Positions 24,842-32,446 of a stretch of 53,390 bases of DNA are shown one piece after another. Source of the stretch: Clostridia bacterium. Lineage in GTDB: Bacteria > Bacillota > Clostridia > Christensenellales > Aristaeellaceae. Position 1 is the first letter of the stretch. Each line of letters starts with the position of its first letter. The stretch lies in NCBI GenBank assembly GCA_900769075.1, contig CAAGFE010000087.1:1-53390 (forward strand). Reading direction: 5' to 3'. The notes beneath the pieces were generated by a model. That model was not told the origin of the DNA, searched no databases, and worked only from the letters and a program-made list of their open reading frames with translations. The position numbers and the translations under genes were made by a program.

Positions 24842-25336
24842 ATGATCGTCCTTGGAATCGACCCCGGCTATGCGCTGATGGGCTGGGGCGTGGTGGAAGC
24901 AAACGGCAGCCGCATGAAGCTGCTGGGCTACGGCTGCATCGAAACAAAGGCCGGAACGCCCATGCAGCATCGCCTGCGGACGCTGCAAATGGGCATCCAT
25001 GACCTGACGCGCCTGTACCATCCGGACGAGGTGGCCTTCGAGGAGCTGTTCTTCGCCCAGAATGTGACGACGGCGCTGATGGTCGGCGCGGCCCGCGGCG
25101 CGGCGATCATCGCTGCGGCAGAATACACGGAGAACCTCTACGAATATACGCCGATGCAGATCAAGCAGGCCATCACCGGGTATGGCAAGGCGGACAAGCG
25201 GCAGATTCAGCAGATGGTCAAAATGCTGTTGAACATGGAGGAAATTCCGAAGCCGGACGACGCGGCGGATGCGATTGCCTGTGCGATCACCCACTGTCAA
25301 GCCGGACGGATGCGCGAACAGTTCCGCATGAGGTGA
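24842..25336 (+). CDS. ruvC: Holliday junction resolvase RuvC
   Basis: Cuts four-way DNA junctions symmetrically, 164 residues. The catalytic acidic residues are visible in LGIDPGYALMGWG (first Asp), AFEELFF (Glu) and the C-terminal DDAADAIACAITH block with the last two acids. GGAGG (24831-24835) is six bases from the ATG at 24842; the GTG at 24827 contains that site and is rejected. It is the first gene of a ruvC-ruvA-ruvB operon with its own promoter, separate from the priA operon. Confidence 0.95.
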   Translation: MIVLGIDPGYALMGWGVVEANGSRMKLLGYGCIETKAGTPMQHRLRTLQMGIHDLTRLYHPDEVAFEELFFAQNVTTALMVGAARGAAIIAAAEYTENLYEYTPMQIKQAITGYGKADKRQIQQMVKMLLNMEEIPKPDDAADAIACAITHCQAGRMREQFRMR

Positions 25337-25369
25337 CCGCGCCGGCACAGACAAAGGAGGATAAAGTCC

Positions 25370-25981
25370 TTGTACGCATTTATTGAAGGCCAGGTGGCGG
25401 AAAAAACCAACAATACCCTCGTTCTCCTGGCGGGCGGCGTGGGGTATCTGCTGAATTGCTCCCTGTCCACCATTTCTGCCGCGCCCCCGGTGGGCGAAAC
25501 CATGCGCTGCCAAACCTGGCTGAGTGTCCGGGAGGACGCCATGGAGCTCTTTGGCTTTGCGTCCAGGGAGGAGAAGCAGCTTTTCCTGCTGCTGACGGGT
25601 GTGAGCGGCGTCGGCCCCAAGATGGCGCTGGCGCTGCTGAGCACCCTTTCCCCCAGCGATCTTCGCCTGGCCATCATCATGGAGGACGACAAGACCCTTG
25701 CCCGGGCCCCGGGTGTGGGCAAGAAGATTGCCCAGCGCATCACCCTGGAGCTGAAGGAGAAGCTGGGGCAGGTGGAGGTATCCGGCGGCAGCCAGCCTTC
25801 GGGACGGGCTGTCCCTGTCCAGCCGGACACGGCGGATAACGTTGCCCAGGCGATGGCGGCGCTGGTCGGCCTGGGCTATACGCCCGCCGAGGCTCGCGAC
25901 GCATTGCAGAAGATCGAGAACAAGAACGCGCCTGCGGATGAGCTGCTGCGCTTAGCACTCCGAAGCATGGCGGGCGTGTGA
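25370..25981 (+). CDS. ruvA: Holliday junction branch migration protein RuvA
   Basis: Tetrameric junction-binding subunit that loads the RuvB motors, 203 residues. An N-terminal OB fold (MYAFIEGQVAEK...) is followed by two helix-hairpin-helix motifs (GVSGVGPKMALALLS and APGVGKKIAQRITLELK), a flexible linker around residue 140, and the C-terminal three-helix domain ALVGLGYTPAEA that contacts RuvB. It starts with TTG, nine bases after GGAGG, the only reasonable start. It lies 33 bases after ruvC and 10 before ruvB. Confidence 0.95.
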   Translation: MYAFIEGQVAEKTNNTLVLLAGGVGYLLNCSLSTISAAPPVGETMRCQTWLSVREDAMELFGFASREEKQLFLLLTGVSGVGPKMALALLSTLSPSDLRLAIIMEDDKTLARAPGVGKKIAQRITLELKEKLGQVEVSGGSQPSGRAVPVQPDTADNVAQAMAALVGLGYTPAEARDALQKIENKNAPADELLRLALRSMAGV

Positions 25982-25991
25982 GGAAACAACG

Positions 25992-27023
25992 ATGGAAGAA
26001 CGCTTCATGAACGCCAGCTATCAGCTGGAGGACAGCGGGGTCGAGCAGTCCCTGCGCCCGCATACCCTGCGGGAATACATCGGTCAGAATGCCGTGAAGG
26101 ACAGCCTGAACATCTACATTCAGGCCGCGCTTTCCCGTCACGACGCGCTGGATCATATGCTGCTCTACGGCCCGCCCGGCTTGGGCAAAACCACCCTGGC
26201 GAACATTGTCGCCGCAGAGATGGGCTCCAGCATCCGCATCACCTCCGGCCCGGCCATTGAGCGTCCCGGAGATCTGCTGTCCATCATCACCAACCTGAAC
26301 CAGGGCGACGTGCTGTTCATCGATGAAATCCACCGCCTGTCCCGTACCTCGGAGGAGGTGCTGTACTCTGCCATGGAGGACTTCGCGGTGGACATCGTCA
26401 CCGGCAAGGGCCCGATGGCAAACTCCATCCACATGGCGGTGCCGAAGTTCACCCTGGTCGGCGCCACGACCCGCGCGGGTCAGCTGAGCGCCCCCCTGCG
26501 GGATCGCTTCGGCATGCTGTTCCGCCTGGAAATGTACTCCCCGGAGGAGCTGAGCCAGATCGTCCGCCGCAGCGCAGCGATCCTTGGCATTGACGCTGAG
26601 CCCGAGGGCATCCTGGAGATTGCCCGCCGTTCCCGCGGCACGCCCCGTATCGCCAACCGCATGCTCAAGCGCGTGCGGGATTATGCGCAGGTCAAGGGCG
26701 AAGGGGTGATCAGCCTGGACATCGCCCGCGAAGCCATCGCCATGCAGGGCGTGGACGCCCTCGGCCTGGACAAAACCGATCGTACCATGCTGGCCACCAT
26801 GATGGATAAATTTGGCGGCGGGCCGGTGGGCCTGGATACCCTGGCGGCCACCACCGGCGAGGACGCGATCACCATCGAGGACGTGTACGAACCCTACCTG
26901 ATGCAGCTGGGCTTCCTCATGCGCACCCCGCGCGGCAGGATCTGCACCCCCGCAGCCTGGGCGCACATGGGCCGCATTGCGCCGGGTGCAGGGGAGAATG
27001 GGCAGATCAGGATGGAGCTGTAA
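25992..27023 (+). CDS. ruvB: Holliday junction branch migration ATPase RuvB
   Basis: AAA+ ring motor of branch migration, 343 residues. RPHTLREYIGQ leads to Walker A GPPGLGKTTLA, Walker B DVLFIDEIHRLSR, sensor 1 VGATTRAG with arginine finger LRDRFG, and sensor 2 RSRGTPRIANR. The C-terminal winged helix has KFGGGPVGLDTLA and the family's end block ...GFLMRTPRGR. The length is typical. The ribosome-binding site is a modest GAGG between the ruvA stop and the ATG. It is the last gene of ruvCAB. Confidence 0.97.
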   Translation: MEERFMNASYQLEDSGVEQSLRPHTLREYIGQNAVKDSLNIYIQAALSRHDALDHMLLYGPPGLGKTTLANIVAAEMGSSIRITSGPAIERPGDLLSIITNLNQGDVLFIDEIHRLSRTSEEVLYSAMEDFAVDIVTGKGPMANSIHMAVPKFTLVGATTRAGQLSAPLRDRFGMLFRLEMYSPEELSQIVRRSAAILGIDAEPEGILEIARRSRGTPRIANRMLKRVRDYAQVKGEGVISLDIAREAIAMQGVDALGLDKTDRTMLATMMDKFGGGPVGLDTLAATTGEDAITIEDVYEPYLMQLGFLMRTPRGRICTPAAWAHMGRIAPGAGENGQIRMEL

Positions 27024-27071
27024 ACGCCTTGATGCCGCTGCAGCCCGGGCAGCTTCCTTCTGACCGAAAAG

Positions 27072-27112
27072 AAAAAAAGATCGGCCGTGCCTCCGACATC
27101 GGGAGCACGGCC
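27072..27112 (-). terminator. Terminator between ruvB and the converging glycosyltransferase gene
   Basis: An 8-bp stem (27083-27090 with 27105-27112), extended past a bulged base. On the minus strand it is followed by ATCTTTTTTTC. The plus-strand T-tract is weak, but the hairpin may also stop ruvCAB transcripts. Confidence 0.8.
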
Positions 27113-27123
27113 TTGTTGCTGGC

Positions 27124-27903
27124 TTATTTCGTTTCATTCCAGCCATACTGGTTCAGGAAGCGCAGGCTGTTGCCCAGGCGCTTGCAGATTTCGGGCAGGT
27201 TGCGGGATTTCACCGTCTGATGATGGGTGACCACCATGTCCGGGTGATAAACGATGCTCCCCAGATCGAGTGCGCGGCGGCTCAGGTCGCTGTCACCGTG
27301 GCGGTAGAAATACCTCGGATCCAGCCCCCGCAGCTGCAGCAGCGCATCCGTACGGATGAGCAGGAAGCTGCCGTCCGCGGCTTCCACGCTGCTGGGATCG
27401 CGGAAGTCGGTTTCCGCCATGGTGTATTCATCGTACCAGCGCTGAAAGGGGCCGGGCAGGCGGCGGAGCCAGGCTCCCAGCAGGTACTTCAGCGTCGGCA
27501 GACGCCGCGGCACCGGGAGCTCATGGCCGTTGGGATCGACAAATTTCGGGGTCAGAATGATGCAGCCGGGGTTATCATCCATGAAGGCCACCATGCGGGA
27601 CAGCAGGTAGGGATCGAAGGTGACATCGGGGTGGCAGAGCAGGTGATATCTGCTGTAGAGGCAGGACAGCACCAGATCGTGCCCGCCGCTGTACCCCAGG
27701 TTCCGCTGCTGGGGATAATACCGGATGCCGGGGCACTGCCATTGCATATGAATGCTCAGCGTGCCGTCCGGGGCGTTGTCCACCGCGTGCAGTTCCAGCT
27801 CGATATCGCTCTCCTGAAAGCATCGCACCGTCTGCAGCAGCTGCATGCCCGGATGATACATCACGATGCACGCGCTCAGAACCGGTTCTGCAAAATCCGC
27901 CAT
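27124..27903 (-). CDS. Family 2 glycosyltransferase (WbbL-like)
   Basis: Cytoplasmic GT-A fold transferase, 259 residues, probably adding a sugar (often rhamnose in this family) to a lipid-linked cell-surface glycan. LSACIVMYHPG opens the domain; YYPQQRNLGYSGGHDLVL is the typical NxGxxxGxN-like loop, LLCHPDVTF corresponds to the DxD region, and DGSFLLIRTDALLQLRGLDPRYF with HGDSDLSRRA is the acceptor/catalytic ED-type block. No membrane helix is present. The ATG at 27903 follows GGGGTGAG; the GTG two codons earlier is less likely. It stands alone, divergent from the GntR gene, with its own promoter. Confidence 0.85.
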   Translation of the reverse strand: MADFAEPVLSACIVMYHPGMQLLQTVRCFQESDIELELHAVDNAPDGTLSIHMQWQCPGIRYYPQQRNLGYSGGHDLVLSCLYSRYHLLCHPDVTFDPYLLSRMVAFMDDNPGCIILTPKFVDPNGHELPVPRRLPTLKYLLGAWLRRLPGPFQRWYDEYTMAETDFRDPSSVEAADGSFLLIRTDALLQLRGLDPRYFYRHGDSDLSRRALDLGSIVYHPDMVVTHHQTVKSRNLPEICKRLGNSLRFLNQYGWNETK

Positions 27904-27938
27904 GGACACTCACCCCACAGTCAGCAAATACTCACTCT

Positions 27939-27967
27939 ATTCTACCGCGAAATGGCTGATTTGTCCA
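27939..27967 (-). promoter_or_regulatory. Promoter of the WbbL-like gene
   Basis: Minus strand TGGACA (27967-27962), 17 bases, TAGAAT (27944-27939). Confidence 0.65.
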
Positions 27968-27975
27968 CAAAAGAG

Positions 27976-28004
27976 TGGAAATTTCTGCGAGGAAATGATA
28001 TAAT
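27976..28004 (+). promoter_or_regulatory. Promoter of the GntR-family regulator
   Basis: TGGAAA (27976-27981), 17 bases, TATAAT (27999-28004). It is back to back with the divergent promoter at 27939-27967, only nine bases apart. Confidence 0.7.
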
Positions 28005-28009
28005 ACATT

Positions 28010-28030
28010 TGATTTCCTATTTTCAAATCA
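28010..28030. promoter_or_regulatory. Possible operator of the GntR regulator
   Basis: An inverted repeat TGATTT-9-AAATCA lies just past the -10 box and before the ribosome-binding site, where an autorepressor would bind. It is short and could be chance. Confidence 0.3.
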
Positions 28031-28045
28031 GAGAGGAGCCCCACC

Positions 28046-28756
28046 ATGGAAAAGGCACTCCGCGCAGACAGAGCCAGCCCCCTGTACCGCCAGCTGATGC
28101 AGCGCATCCGGGCGGACATTGCCTCCGGCGTGTATGCCGTCCACAGCCGGATTCCCTCCGAGGCGGAACTGGGCGAAACCTATCAGGTCAGCCGGGTGAC
28201 GGTGCGCAAAGCCCTTGCGGAGCTGACCCGGGAGGGCATTCTGCGGCGGATGCAGGGCAAGGGGACCTATGTCTGCGCGCCCCGGTTGAAGAAGAACCTG
28301 CGGGAGGTCACCAGCTTCCATGAGGCCTGCCTGATGATGGGCTGCACCCCCGGAACGAAGGTCATCTCCGCCCAGATTGTCCATGCGGAGGAGGACGACA
28401 GGGAGGAGCTGGGCCTTTCCGGCGATGAAATGGTGGAAATCGTCCGCCTGCGCCTGGCGGACGGTGACCCGGTGATGCTGGAAACGAACCGTTTCCCGAT
28501 GAAGTATGCCGGACTCCTGCAGGAGGATCTGGGCGGGTCGCTGTATCATCTGCTGAGCAAGCATGGGATTGAAGCGGCCAGCGGCATGCATGAAATCAGC
28601 CTGTGCTATGCCACCTCCCAGCAGGCGAAGCTCCTGGGGGTGGAGGACGGCACCGCGCTGCTCCAGCTCAATCAGGTGATCTACGACCAGAACGGTGTGC
28701 CCCTGCACACCTCCCATCAGATGATCCGGGGCGACCGGTTCACCTTCCGCATCTGA
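28046..28756 (+). CDS. GntR-family transcription regulator, HutC/UTRA subfamily
   Basis: DNA-binding regulator of 236 residues. The winged helix spans ~1-75 with LYRQLMQRIRADIASGVY, RIPSEAELGETYQVSRVTVR (recognition helix) and EGILRRMQGKGTYV, the wing. Residues ~90-236 form the UTRA ligand-binding domain (TSFHEACLMMGCTPGTKV..., ending HTSHQMIRGDRFTFRI), which usually senses a sugar phosphate, amino acid or alkylphosphonate. No catabolic operon adjoins, so its effector and targets are unknown. It might control itself and the divergent glycosyltransferase. GAGAGGAG precedes the ATG at 28046. Confidence 0.9.
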   Translation: MEKALRADRASPLYRQLMQRIRADIASGVYAVHSRIPSEAELGETYQVSRVTVRKALAELTREGILRRMQGKGTYVCAPRLKKNLREVTSFHEACLMMGCTPGTKVISAQIVHAEEDDREELGLSGDEMVEIVRLRLADGDPVMLETNRFPMKYAGLLQEDLGGSLYHLLSKHGIEAASGMHEISLCYATSQQAKLLGVEDGTALLQLNQVIYDQNGVPLHTSHQMIRGDRFTFRI

Positions 28757-28795
28757 CGGGCATTTCCATCTTTTTTGACGAAAGGTTCATGCATC

Positions 28796-29788
28796 ATGGC
28801 AAAGTTTGCAGTCTTTATCGACCTGGAAAACTGCGGCGCCAAGGTTTCCACCCTGGATTCCGTGCTGGAAAAGGTCAAAATCCGCGGTGATATCCTGCTG
28901 GGCAAGGTGTACGGCTACACCGATCGCTTCTCCGATTTGAAGGAGGTGCTCCTGTCCAACACCTTCACCGTCGTGCCCAGCCTGCGCTACGGCATCGCCC
29001 AGAAGAACAACGCGGACATCCAGTTGGTCATCGACGCGCTGGAGGTCGCCTATACCAATCAGCTGATCGATTCCTTCTGCATCGTCTCCGGCGACAGCGA
29101 TTATGTGCCGCTGGTGGGCAAGCTGAAGTCGATGGGCAAGTTTGTGCTGGGCATCAGCCGTTCCGAGGCCACGTCGAACATCTTCCTGAACGCCTGCAAC
29201 GAGTTCCAGTTCCTGGAGGGCGTCAGCCGGAAAACGGCCACGCCGGCCCGCAAGGGCAAGAAGGGCGCCGCCAGCGAGGAAACGGTGGACGAGAGCGAGC
29301 TGAACAAGCTGGTGGTGTCCATCATCGACGAGGCCACCGGCCTGGACGAGATGTACGCCTCCGAGCTCAAGGGCGTGCTGACCCGCCTTCGCCCCGACTT
29401 CAACGAGAAGGCCTACGGCTGCTCATCGTTTTACAAGCTGCTGGCCAAGCTCTCCGCCAAGTACGGGGATATCTACGTCAAGAACGACAATTTCAACGTC
29501 ATGGTGTCCCTCAACGCCAGCATGGAGGGGGCGGAGGTGCATCCCCAGCTGACCCGCGAGAACTGGAAGGAAGCCTTCGCCGCACAGCTGGCCGCCTACA
29601 AGGACGGCGGCTTCGACCGTGTCAATCCCTCCATCCTCAAGGCGGATATCCTGACCACCTACCCGGATTTCAGCGAGCGCAGCATCGGCTTCAAGCGCTT
29701 TTCCGATGTGATGAAGCAGCTGGAGAAGGACGGCCTCGTCCGGGTGGAAATGGACGAGCAAAAGACCATGCTGATTACACTTTTATAA
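28796..29788 (+). CDS. NYN-domain (LabA/DUF88-like) protein with two C-terminal LOTUS/OST-HTH domains
   Basis: Probable RNA-binding and possibly RNA-cleaving protein, 330 residues. The PIN-like NYN domain (~1-140) has FAVFIDLENCGAKV, where the first catalytic Asp lies, NADIQLVIDAL, and FCIVSGDSDYVPLVGKLK with the second acid pair. A Lys-rich linker follows. Two related helical domains occupy ~165-245 and ~255-330; each runs from an ELNKL/ENWKEAF-type helix through a FxxxYGxSSF- or FSERSIGFKRFSD-type turn to a beta wing, the pattern of LOTUS domains, which bind G-rich or structured RNA in eukaryotes. The start at 28796 is the first codon of the conserved block. The stop is shared with the ribosome-binding site of the HD gene, so the two are coupled. 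Confidence 0.85.
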   Translation: MAKFAVFIDLENCGAKVSTLDSVLEKVKIRGDILLGKVYGYTDRFSDLKEVLLSNTFTVVPSLRYGIAQKNNADIQLVIDALEVAYTNQLIDSFCIVSGDSDYVPLVGKLKSMGKFVLGISRSEATSNIFLNACNEFQFLEGVSRKTATPARKGKKGAASEETVDESELNKLVVSIIDEATGLDEMYASELKGVLTRLRPDFNEKAYGCSSFYKLLAKLSAKYGDIYVKNDNFNVMVSLNASMEGAEVHPQLTRENWKEAFAAQLAAYKDGGFDRVNPSILKADILTTYPDFSERSIGFKRFSDVMKQLEKDGLVRVEMDEQKTMLITLL

Positions 29789-29800
29789 GGAGAATGCAAG

Positions 29801-30394
29801 ATGAATGCCGGATTCACCCGTGAGACCGCCCTGGCGGCCCTCCAGCAGTACAACAAGGAAGCCTTCCACCTCCAGCACGCCCTGACCGTGGAAAAGACCA
29901 TGCGATGGTTTGCCAATGACCTGGGCTACGGCGAGGACGCCGATTTCTGGGGCCTGGTGGGCCTGCTCCACGACATCGACTTTGAAATGTGGCCCGATGC
30001 CCACTGCGTCAAGTGTGTGGAGCTGCTGGAAAACATCCAGGCCACGCCCGAGCTGATTCATGCCGTGTGCTGCCATGGCTATGGTCTGGGATCCGATGTG
30101 GAGCCGGTCCATGAAATGGAAAAGGTCCTCTTTGCCGCCGATGAGCTGACCGGCCTGATCGGCGCGGCGGCCCGCATGCGCCCCTCCAGGTCCTGCACGG
30201 ACATGGAGGTGTCCTCCCTGAAGAAGAAATTCAAGGACAAGAAGTTTGCCGCCGGATGCAGCCGCGACGTCATCCGCGACGGGGCGGAACGCCTGGGCTG
30301 GGAGCTGGATATGCTGATGGACAAGACCATCCGGGCGATGGCGGCGACCGAGGCCGACATGCTGGCGGAGCTGGAAGCACTTACGAATGAATAA
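29801..30394 (+). CDS. HD-domain hydrolase
   Basis: Metal-dependent phosphohydrolase of 197 residues. The metal ligands of the HD superfamily are visible: AFHLQHALTVE (first His), GLLHDIDFE (HD pair), a later His in IHAVCCHGYG and an Asp in FAADELTG. Length and the ADELTGLIGA motif match the small stand-alone HDIG/HDOD-like hydrolases that act on nucleotides or phosphorylated metabolites; the substrate is not predictable. It has AAGGAG eight bases upstream, overlapping the stop of the NYN-LOTUS gene. That pairing could mean both act on RNA or nucleotides (inference). Confidence 0.85.
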   Translation: MNAGFTRETALAALQQYNKEAFHLQHALTVEKTMRWFANDLGYGEDADFWGLVGLLHDIDFEMWPDAHCVKCVELLENIQATPELIHAVCCHGYGLGSDVEPVHEMEKVLFAADELTGLIGAAARMRPSRSCTDMEVSSLKKKFKDKKFAAGCSRDVIRDGAERLGWELDMLMDKTIRAMAATEADMLAELEALTNE

Positions 30395-30472
30395 GCGGAG
30401 AAAGTCAGCCGCGATGCAGGAATCTGTCCGGTTCATCCGTTGTATACCTGACAGGAAAGGAGGTCGTGCCTG

Positions 30473-31012
30473 ATGAAGCATCTGCGCAGACTGATCTGGC
30501 ACATCGCGTCCCGGCTGCTGATTCTGACGGTCGTGCTGGGGCTGCTGGTGACCGGCTTTTACTACGCGATGAACATGACCAACATCTACGTTGTCCTCAA
30601 GGATGGCATGGCCCGCCGCACCCAGGTGGTGATGATGACCGAGGACGTGGAGGAACTGCGCAAGTATTTCTACGATAGCTTCCTGAGCCGGGACGCCGCA
30701 GTACAGACCGTGCTGAACGGCACATCTCCCTATCAGGCCTACAACATCGTGGGCATTGACCACCGGCTGGAGATGGGCTTCACCTGGGTCTGGCCCTGGG
30801 ATACGACCGTCCGCGTGAACATTGTCGAGCGCGTTCCTGCCATCGACGGCCGCGTGAAGGGCGCTGTGGCGGAGACGTACATCGCCCAGTATGGCAGCGA
30901 TGCCCTCTACCCCCCGGATTGGATCAGCGCCCGCTACCGGGCCACGCTGGTCAAGGAAAATGGGCAGTGGAAAATATTGAGCCTTCAGACCATTGAGCGG
31001 CTGGAGGAATAA
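30473..31012 (+). CDS. Single-pass membrane-anchored protein of unknown function
   Basis: 179 residues. A basic N-terminus (MKHLRRLIWH) is followed by one membrane helix at ~12-33, then an extracytoplasmic domain of ~145 residues. That domain has repeated aromatic clusters (MGFTWVWPWD) and ends GQWKILSLQTIERLEE, the last strand pattern of NTF2-like folds; the topology N-in/C-out follows the positive-inside rule. I do not recognise the family. AAGGAGG lies nine bases before the ATG at 30473. It is 78 bases after the HD gene and probably in the same transcript, which ends at the hairpin at 31012-31070. Confidence 0.75.
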   Translation: MKHLRRLIWHIASRLLILTVVLGLLVTGFYYAMNMTNIYVVLKDGMARRTQVVMMTEDVEELRKYFYDSFLSRDAAVQTVLNGTSPYQAYNIVGIDHRLEMGFTWVWPWDTTVRVNIVERVPAIDGRVKGAVAETYIAQYGSDALYPPDWISARYRATLVKENGQWKILSLQTIERLEE

Positions 31013-31070
31013 TCAAAAAGGAAAGCCTGAGAAGAAACGAGCAGCTTCCCGGGCTTTCCTTCTTTTTGAT
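31012..31070. terminator. Bidirectional terminator
   Basis: A 10-bp perfect stem (31018-31027 with 31052-31061), flanked by ATCAAAAA on the left and TTTTTGAT on the right. It works in both directions for the membrane-protein gene (plus) and the GNAT pseudogene (minus). Confidence 0.85.
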
Positions 31071-31100
31071 GGATAAATCGGAATTTATCAAAATACAATT

Positions 31101-31596
31101 TTAAAGATTCTTTTTACAACATATTTCTGTTGGCTCAATATTTGGCTTTGTCTTTCCGTCAGTTGTAAATCCCTGTGCTTCATAGAACCGTCTTGCTCTT
31201 ACATTATCCTCAAAAACCCAAAGCATAACCTTTATATAACCTGCAGCAGCAATATCATGAAGTACGGCATCCATCATCTTGCTTCCATAACCTTTTCGCC
31301 ATTGGTTCTGCAAACTGTGTATACAAATGAGTTCGGCATAGCCGGGCATATCTTTTTCACGCGTAGCATCCCACCATGCGATACAATGCGGGGTTCCTTC
31401 AACTTTCAACAAATATCCATTTCCAATATTCTGTTCCAACAAACGTCGATACATTGCGGTGGCTTTATCAATTTGGGTACATCTTTGTAAAATGTCAGCA
31501 TCTAAGATATCCTTGAAGCCTGCTTTCCAGCTTTCTGTTTGTATATGCTAATGTTGCTTCATCGCCCAACTTTACCCGTTCAATCGTATATCCCAT
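31101..31596 (-). pseudogene. GNAT-family N-acetyltransferase, broken by a frameshift
   Basis: Reading from the ATG at 31596 (GGGAG upstream) gives MGYTIERVKLGDEATLAY and then runs off frame to a TGA. Shifting frame near 31542-31546 continues IQTESWKAGFKDILDADIL and, from the later Met at 31454, a good acetyltransferase domain with the acetyl-CoA loop QNQWRKGYGSKMMD and the C-terminal VRARRFYEAQGF. The break coincides with GTATATG, as if one TA unit was lost from TATATA. The remaining 117-codon frame lacks the first strand and helix. Base composition is clearly more AT-rich than the neighbours, which suggests transfer. An assembly or sequencing slip cannot be excluded. Confidence 0.8.
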
Positions 31597-31693
31597 AATT
31601 TATATCTCCCACAAATTCCGATCTGTATGTGTATCATTGCAGCAAAGGCCAATCAGCGCCGATGTGACAGGAACCGTAAAGGCACAATGAGGA

Positions 31694-32305
31694 TCAGTAC
31701 CCGGCTTCTTCATCCACCAGCACGATGGTGATCCTGTGTCCGCCCACAGGCCGTTCGATGATGGAGGTGACGTTGCACATGCTGCGTGCGCAGGAGGCTG
31801 CATCGCACTTGTCAAGATGGGCGCAGAGGGTGTCCAGCCCCAGACGGCGCGCGTTTTTCGGGCAGGCTACCTGCTTGACGCGGGCCAGCGCCTGGGGAAT
31901 GCCGCCGTCCACCAGCTTGTTCGCCCCGGCGATGACGATGACCTCCTTGGGGCCGGCAATCATCGCGCCGACCCGGTTGCCCGTGCCGTCAATGTTGACC
32001 AGGCAGCCGTCCGCCGTGATGGCGTTGGTGCTGGTCAGGTAAACATCGCTGGAGGCCGCGCGGGCGAGAACCTCCGGCTTGGGCTCGTCGTTCTTCCAGT
32101 GCCAGTGGGGATGACGGCCCATGGCCTGCAAATCCTCGTAAAGGCCCATCTCCTGCAGGGTAACGCTGCCGCCGAAGCCGATGGAAGCCTTCCCGCCGAT
32201 CAGGTTCAGCACAATGGCCTTCGCTTCCGCCAGCGTGGCGGCATGGTGAACCGGGAAACCCTTGCGCACCAGGGCGTAAACAATGTTGCTCATCAAGGCT
32301 GTCAT
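31694..32305 (-). CDS. LUD-domain protein (LutC/YkgG-like lactate-utilisation family)
   Basis: 203 residues with the LUD (DUF162) fold. Visible features: MTALMSNIVYALVRKGF helix, SIGFGGSVTLQEMGLYEDL (the family's most typical block), TSTNAITADGCLVNIDGTGNR and VIVIAGANKLVDG with ARVKQVACPKNA. Several late cysteines (ASCARSMCN) could be redox active. In other bacteria LUD proteins accompany lactate oxidation complexes, but no lutA/lutB genes are here; solitary short versions are common in Clostridia with unknown role. The ATG at 32305 has GGAGGG about seven bases upstream; the longer open frame overlaps nifS antisense. It diverges from the cysteine desulfurase gene. Confidence 0.85.
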   Translation of the reverse strand: MTALMSNIVYALVRKGFPVHHAATLAEAKAIVLNLIGGKASIGFGGSVTLQEMGLYEDLQAMGRHPHWHWKNDEPKPEVLARAASSDVYLTSTNAITADGCLVNIDGTGNRVGAMIAGPKEVIVIAGANKLVDGGIPQALARVKQVACPKNARRLGLDTLCAHLDKCDAASCARSMCNVTSIIERPVGGHRITIVLVDEEAGY

Positions 32306-32383
32306 GGAATTCCCTCCGATCTTTCTTGCTGTCGCCGTGATGATTCGACAAAATGGGGGAGGATTCCTGCTTGTGCGCCACGA

Positions 32384-32412
32384 TTGACTTCCGCAGACGA
32401 TGGTGCTACAAT
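32384..32412 (+). promoter_or_regulatory. Promoter of the cysteine desulfurase gene
   Basis: TTGACT (32384-32389), 17 bases, TACAAT (32407-32412). The leader to the ATG is short. No IscR-type or other operator was recognised. Confidence 0.85.
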
Positions 32413-32446
32413 CAATCGGAATGAATGATGCAAAAGGAGATCCGCC

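Noticed and set aside
31600..31815. 71-codon minus-strand frame overlapping the LUD gene end
   Set aside because: It overlaps the LUD coding sequence in another frame and has no ribosome-binding site or recognisable protein.
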